Part shown: piece by piece, positions 59,987-64,000 of the stretch | How the letters are laid out: each line of letters opens with the position of its first letter | How positions within the stretch are numbered: the stretch's first letter is position 1 | Assembly (NCBI GenBank): GCA_009783065.1 | Contig: WRHV01000004.1 | Location: 27,402-91,401, forward strand | Source of the DNA: Betaproteobacteria bacterium | Lineage (GTDB): Bacteria; Pseudomonadota; Gammaproteobacteria; Burkholderiales; Burkholderiaceae | Length of the DNA stretch: 64,000 nucleotides | Reading direction: 5' to 3' | Notes under the pieces: generated by a model | Database searches by the model: none | What the model was told of the DNA's origin: nothing | Seen by the model: the letters and a program-made list of their open reading frames with translations, nothing else | Made by a program: the position numbers and the translations under genes

Positions 59987-61021
59987 ATGAGAAAAAGACG
60001 CGTTAGTCTGACACAGCATTTAATTGAAGAGCATCGTATCACCCACAGGATTCCTGAAGAACTCAGATTGCTCCTTGAAGTCGTGGCTCGAGCCTGTAAA
60101 ACCATTGGGCATGCTGTCGGAAAGGGCGCACTTGGCGATATTCTCGGAAGTATGCAAACTGAAAACGTTCAGGGTGAGATACAAAAGAAATTAGATGTTC
60201 TGTCCAACCAGATTCTTCTCGAATCCAATGAATGGGGTGGTTATTTGGGCGCTATGGCATCCGAGGAAATGGAAACCATTCACCCGATTTCAAATGAATA
60301 TCCAAAAGGAAAATATCTTCTTCTTTTTGATCCGCTTGATGGTTCAAGTAATATTGATGTTAATGTTTCCATCGGCACCATTTTTTCCGTTCTTCGAGCG
60401 CCGGAAACTGATGAAAATCCCTGTGAAAATGACTTCCTGCAACCAGGACACCAGCAGATTGCAGCGGGTTACGCCCTCTATGGCCCACAAACGCTTTTAG
60501 TCCTGACAACGGGACGAGGGGTAAATTGCTTCACACTTGACCGTGAAATGGGATCATGGGTCCTGACACAGCGAAACATGCAAATCCCTGAAGACACCAA
60601 TGAGTACGCAATCAACGCATCCAATTATCGCTTCTGGCATCCTCCGGTCAAAAAATACGTCCAAGAAATGCAGGAAGGAACGGCTGGCCAGAGGAATAAA
60701 AATTTTAATATGCGGTGGGTCGGGTCCATGGTTACTGACATGCACCGCATACTTAGCCGCGGTGGTATTTTCATGTATCCAGGCGATACTCGAGACTCCT
60801 CTCAACTGGGGAGAATCCGATTACTGTATGAAGCGAATCCGATGGCTTTTATTGTCGAGCAGGCAAACGGCATGGCAACTGACGGCCATACCCGCTTGAT
60901 GGATATCAAGCCCGACAGGCTGCACCAGCGCGTACCGGTGTTTCTAGGCTCCAAAAATGAAGTGGAACGGGTAACCCGTTATCATCATGAGTACATGAAT
61001 GCGCTCAATACGAAAATTTAA
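59987..61021 (+). CDS. fbp: fructose-1,6-bisphosphatase, class I
   Basis: 344 residues. Class I motifs are present: [25 protein letters not shown], the metal site [20 protein letters not shown], and [11 protein letters not shown]. It performs the gluconeogenic dephosphorylation of fructose-1,6-bisphosphate. It follows pepN by 26 bases, an arrangement seen in other betaproteobacteria. Confidence 0.96.
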   Translation: MRKRRVSLTQHLIEEHRITHRIPEELRLLLEVVARACKTIGHAVGKGALGDILGSMQTENVQGEIQKKLDVLSNQILLESNEWGGYLGAMASEEMETIHPISNEYPKGKYLLLFDPLDGSSNIDVNVSIGTIFSVLRAPETDENPCENDFLQPGHQQIAAGYALYGPQTLLVLTTGRGVNCFTLDREMGSWVLTQRNMQIPEDTNEYAINASNYRFWHPPVKKYVQEMQEGTAGQRNKNFNMRWVGSMVTDMHRILSRGGIFMYPGDTRDSSQLGRIRLLYEANPMAFIVEQANGMATDGHTRLMDIKPDRLHQRVPVFLGSKNEVERVTRYHHEYMNALNTKI

Positions 61022-61104
61022 ACATTTTACTAAAAAACGCTAAAATTTTAGGTTCAGCAAAGCCTTGCCTCAAAACACTGCGATGCATAACCGGAAGCAC
61101 AAAA

Positions 61105-62022
61105 ATGAGTACGATAACTTTTCAACAAGTCATCCTGACCCTGCAACAATACTGGAGTGAGCAAGGATGTGCCCTTTTACAGCCCTATGATATGGAGGTC
61201 GGCGCAGGTACATCTCACCCTGCCACGTTTTTGCAGGCCATTGGTCCTGAACCCTGGCAAGCCGCCTATGTGCAGCCATCACGCCGCCCCAAAGACGGCC
61301 GATATGGTGAAAACCCCAACCGAATGCAGCATTATTATCAGTACCAGGTTGTCCTAAAACCAGCTCCTGAAAATATCCTGGATATTTACCTCGGATCACT
61401 TGTTGCACTGGGACTGGACCTGAAACAAAATGATGTCCGCTTTGTTGAAGATGACTGGGAAAATCCAACCCTGGGCGCTTGGGGATTGGGCTGGGAAGTC
61501 TGGTTAAATGGAATGGAAATCACACAATTCACTTATTTCCAGCAAGTGGGCGGCTTAGACTGCAAGCCTATCCTGGGAGAAATTACCTATGGCCTTGAAA
61601 GGCTGGCCATGTATCTTCAGGGTGTGGAAAATGTCTATGACCTGATATGGACCCAGTGGGAAAACCAAGGTACCAAGAGATATCTAACATACGGAGACGT
61701 ATTTCATCAAAATGAAGTCGAACAAACAACCTATAATTTTGAAGGCGCCAATACCAAGTTTCTCTTTTCCCTGTTTTCAAACTACGAATCAGAAACCAAA
61801 CGACTCATTGATGAAGGACTAACACTTCCCGCCTATGAAATGATCCTGAAAGCGGCACACACTTTTAACATGCTGGATGCCAGAGGCGCCTTGTCCGTAA
61901 CTGAGCGGGCAGCTTATATTGGACGCATTCGTAATCTGTCACGCCTTGTTGCGCAAGCCTATTATGAATCCCGTGAAAAACTGGGTTTTCCCAGACTAGG
62001 TGATACAAGAATAGTGACTTAA
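61105..62022 (+). CDS. glyQ: glycine-tRNA ligase alpha subunit
   Basis: 305 residues, class II synthetase catalytic chain: [62 protein letters not shown] and [18 protein letters not shown]. Works as an alpha2-beta2 enzyme with GlyS encoded next. Confidence 0.98.
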   Translation: MSTITFQQVILTLQQYWSEQGCALLQPYDMEVGAGTSHPATFLQAIGPEPWQAAYVQPSRRPKDGRYGENPNRMQHYYQYQVVLKPAPENILDIYLGSLVALGLDLKQNDVRFVEDDWENPTLGAWGLGWEVWLNGMEITQFTYFQQVGGLDCKPILGEITYGLERLAMYLQGVENVYDLIWTQWENQGTKRYLTYGDVFHQNEVEQTTYNFEGANTKFLFSLFSNYESETKRLIDEGLTLPAYEMILKAAHTFNMLDARGALSVTERAAYIGRIRNLSRLVAQAYYESREKLGFPRLGDTRIVT

Positions 62023-62080
62023 AAAACAAGTCAAATTACAAACAAATTTATCTGACCAGGCAAAAAGAAAATCACAAATC

Positions 62081-64000
62081 ATGAACCAGACTCTACTTGT
62101 TGAGTTATTAACGGAAGAACTGCCCCCCAAAGCGCTTACCAAGCTGGCAGAGGCTTTTGCCAGTACAATTGAAGAGAGTTTGAAGCAGGAAGGCTTTCTT
62201 GCTGCCCAATCTCAGAAAACGATTTTTGCCACGCCACGTCGTCTGGCAGTCATCATAAACGACGTATCTGATACATCGCCGGATAAATCCATTCGTCTAA
62301 AAGTACTGCCAGTAACCATTGCTATTGATGCTGAAGGCAATCCAACCGCACCACTCAAGAAAAAACTGGCATCATTGGGATTCCCTCATATCGTTATAAA
62401 CGATATGGAAAGAGAGATGGACGGAAAAACGGAAACCTTTTTCTATACCTACACGGCTCCAGGATCCATATTGGCGTCACACCTGCAGGTTGCTCTTGAA
62501 AAAGCCATCCGAAACCTGCCTATTCCTAAAATGATGTCCTATCAGCGGCCCGACGGTGAAACCGTTGAATTTGTCCGGCCTGTGCATGGTCTTTTAGCAT
62601 TGCATGGCCAAAAAGTTGTGCCTATTGCCATACTAGGACTCTCAGCAGGACGAACAACGCATGGGCATCGTTTTCTGACACAAGATGAAATTAACATACC
62701 AAAAGCCAATGCCTATGAGGCAACTCTGGAGGCAAAAGGCAAGGTTATTGCCGGTTTTGAAGCTCGTAAGAACAAGATCCGCGCCATTCTCCATGATAAA
62801 GCTCAAAATGATCACGTTCTGATGCCGGATGCGCTTTTGGATGAAGTAACGGCATTGGTCGAATGGCCTGCTGTTTACGAATGTCATTTCGAACCCACTT
62901 TTCTCGATGTTCCTCAGGAATGTTTGATCCTGACCATGCAAACCAATCAGAAATACTTCGCACTGACCGATTCCGCCGGGCAGCTTCGCTCGCGTTTTCT
63001 GATTGTTTCAAATATGGAAACAAGTACGCCGCAACGTATTATCAGCGGTAATGAACGGGTTATCCGACCGCGCCTTTCCGATGCACAGTTCTTTTTTGAA
63101 CAGGACAAAAAAAAGAAACTGGAAGATCGCTTGCCAGGCTTATCTCACGTGGTTTATCACAACAAACTGGGTACCCTGGCACAACGAATGGCCCGGGTTC
63201 GCATTCTTGCTGTCTCGATCGCTGAAATGATGCGCATTGACACCACGCTTGTCGAACGTGGTGCACTCCTGGCAAAAGCCGATCTGTTAACAGAGATGGT
63301 CGGAGAATTTCCGGAATTGCAGGGTATCATGGGCACTTACTACGCCCGTCACGATGGCGAGCCGGAAGAAGTCGCACTCGCTGCGACAGAACATTATCTG
63401 CCCCGCTTTGCCGGCGACATTTTACCAAGCACGCCAACCAGCACAGCCATTGCACTGGCAGACAAACTGGAAGCACTGGCAGGCATTTGGGGAATTGGAT
63501 TGCAACCAACTGGTGATCGTGATCCTTTCGCATTACGAAGACATGCCCTTGGTATTTTGCGTATCCTGATTGAAAAGAAATTACCTTTGTCATTGCGCGC
63601 CATGCTTTCCCGTGCCATAGGCATACTCATCGCAAATGCCAGCTTTAAGGATCCCACGCCAGGACTGATCCCTTTTATGATGGATCGGTTAAGGGGACTT
63701 TTACGGGACAGGGGGCATACACCTGATGAAATAGAAGCTGTTCTGGCACAAAATCCGGACCGCTTCGATAATATTCTTGATCGTCTGAATGCCGTAAAAG
63801 CCTTTACAGCACTTCCTGAAGCAGAATCATTGGCAGCCGCAAACAAGCGGATTACCAATATTCTGAAGAAATCCGAGATCAGGGCCGGCATGGTACAAAC
63901 CGACCTTCTCCAGGAAATCACGGAACAAAAACTGTACGCTTCCATGAGCACGGTTAAACCGAAAGCCGACCAAATGTTCACACAAGGCGATTACACCGGT
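62081..64000 (+). CDS. glyS: glycine-tRNA ligase beta subunit (3' end cut by window)
   Basis: An ATG at 62081 opens a frame that runs 640 codons to the window edge. It starts [19 protein letters not shown], the GlyS signature, followed by [25 protein letters not shown] and [21 protein letters not shown]. It lies 58 bases after glyQ. About 50-60 C-terminal residues of the usual length are missing beyond the edge. Confidence 0.97.
   Translation, partial: MNQTLLVELLTEELPPKALTKLAEAFASTIEESLKQEGFLAAQSQKTIFATPRRLAVIINDVSDTSPDKSIRLKVLPVTIAIDAEGNPTAPLKKKLASLGFPHIVINDMEREMDGKTETFFYTYTAPGSILASHLQVALEKAIRNLPIPKMMSYQRPDGETVEFVRPVHGLLALHGQKVVPIAILGLSAGRTTHGHRFLTQDEINIPKANAYEATLEAKGKVIAGFEARKNKIRAILHDKAQNDHVLMPDALLDEVTALVEWPAVYECHFEPTFLDVPQECLILTMQTNQKYFALTDSAGQLRSRFLIVSNMETSTPQRIISGNERVIRPRLSDAQFFFEQDKKKKLEDRLPGLSHVVYHNKLGTLAQRMARVRILAVSIAEMMRIDTTLVERGALLAKADLLTEMVGEFPELQGIMGTYYARHDGEPEEVALAATEHYLPRFAGDILPSTPTSTAIALADKLEALAGIWGIGLQPTGDRDPFALRRHALGILRILIEKKLPLSLRAMLSRAIGILIANASFKDPTPGLIPFMMDRLRGLLRDRGHTPDEIEAVLAQNPDRFDNILDRLNAVKAFTALPEAESLAAANKRITNILKKSEIRAGMVQTDLLQEITEQKLYASMSTVKPKADQMFTQGDYTG

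Overview
The window looks like a piece of a betaproteobacterial chromosome of the Burkholderiales/Oxalobacteraceae type. The gene orders yceD-rpmF-plsX-fabH-fabD-fabG-acpP-fabF-rpoE, rimP-nusA-infB-rbfA-truB-typA, dapC-dapD-dapE-prmB and hupB-tRNA-Val-tRNA-Asp-ppiD are all of that kind. The base composition is moderate, the proteins are compact and gaps are short. Oxalobacter is my best guess for the genus. That is an inference from gene order and protein style; no oxalate gene lies in the window to confirm it.

Layout. 1-4.1 kb (minus): 3' part of a RodZ-like gene, rlmN, ndk, a short anti-sigma factor and rpoE, then a small membrane protein. 4.2-10.6 kb (minus): the fatty-acid/phospholipid operon fabF, acpP, fabG, fabD, fabH, plsX, rpmF, yceD, with a good sigma-70 promoter at its head and a strong terminator at its end. 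10.7-13.0 kb: a YceF-type nucleotide pyrophosphatase and a tetrapyrrole-methylase-family methyltransferase, converging on rlmJ. 13.1-16.0 kb: a LysR regulator divergent from a PanE-like reductase and a BASS-type transporter. 16.1-23.8 kb is a signalling block: cheR-cheD, a cytoplasmic PAS histidine kinase with a NarL-type regulator, a GGEEF diguanylate cyclase, and a membrane dCache-HAMP protein with a broken GGDEF motif. 24.1-28.2 kb: Arg/Lys/Orn decarboxylase, a DUF985 cupin, aquaporin. 28.4-34.5 kb (plus): dapC, dapD, dapE, prmB and an ABC-F ATPase. 34.5-38.6 kb: rnhA, gloB, OsmC-like, CBS pair, methyltransferase, small membrane protein, thioesterase. 38.6-42.3 kb (minus): ppiD, two tRNAs, hupB, EamA transporter. 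42.3-50.5 kb (minus): typA, truB, rbfA, infB, nusA, rimP. 50.7-55.1 kb (plus): parE, parC. 55.2-57.2 kb: RidA-like, then an AT-rich islet with a PIN-domain protein and an H-NS-like protein. 57.3-64 kb (plus): pepN, fbp, glyQ and the 5' part of glyS.

The window is mostly housekeeping; I see no transposase, prophage, CRISPR array or rRNA. The observations most worth a second look are in regulation. They are a sigma-E operon with an apparently membrane-less anti-sigma and no rseB/mucD, carrying a near-ideal sigma-E promoter; intrinsic terminator-like hairpins in the rimP-nusA-infB leader and at the ndk/rlmN, rpmF/plsX and infB/rbfA junctions; a cheR-cheD pair with no other chemotaxis gene beside it; a degenerate GGDEF receptor; and a LysR-PanE-BASS locus that may handle ketopantoate or another 2-oxo acid.
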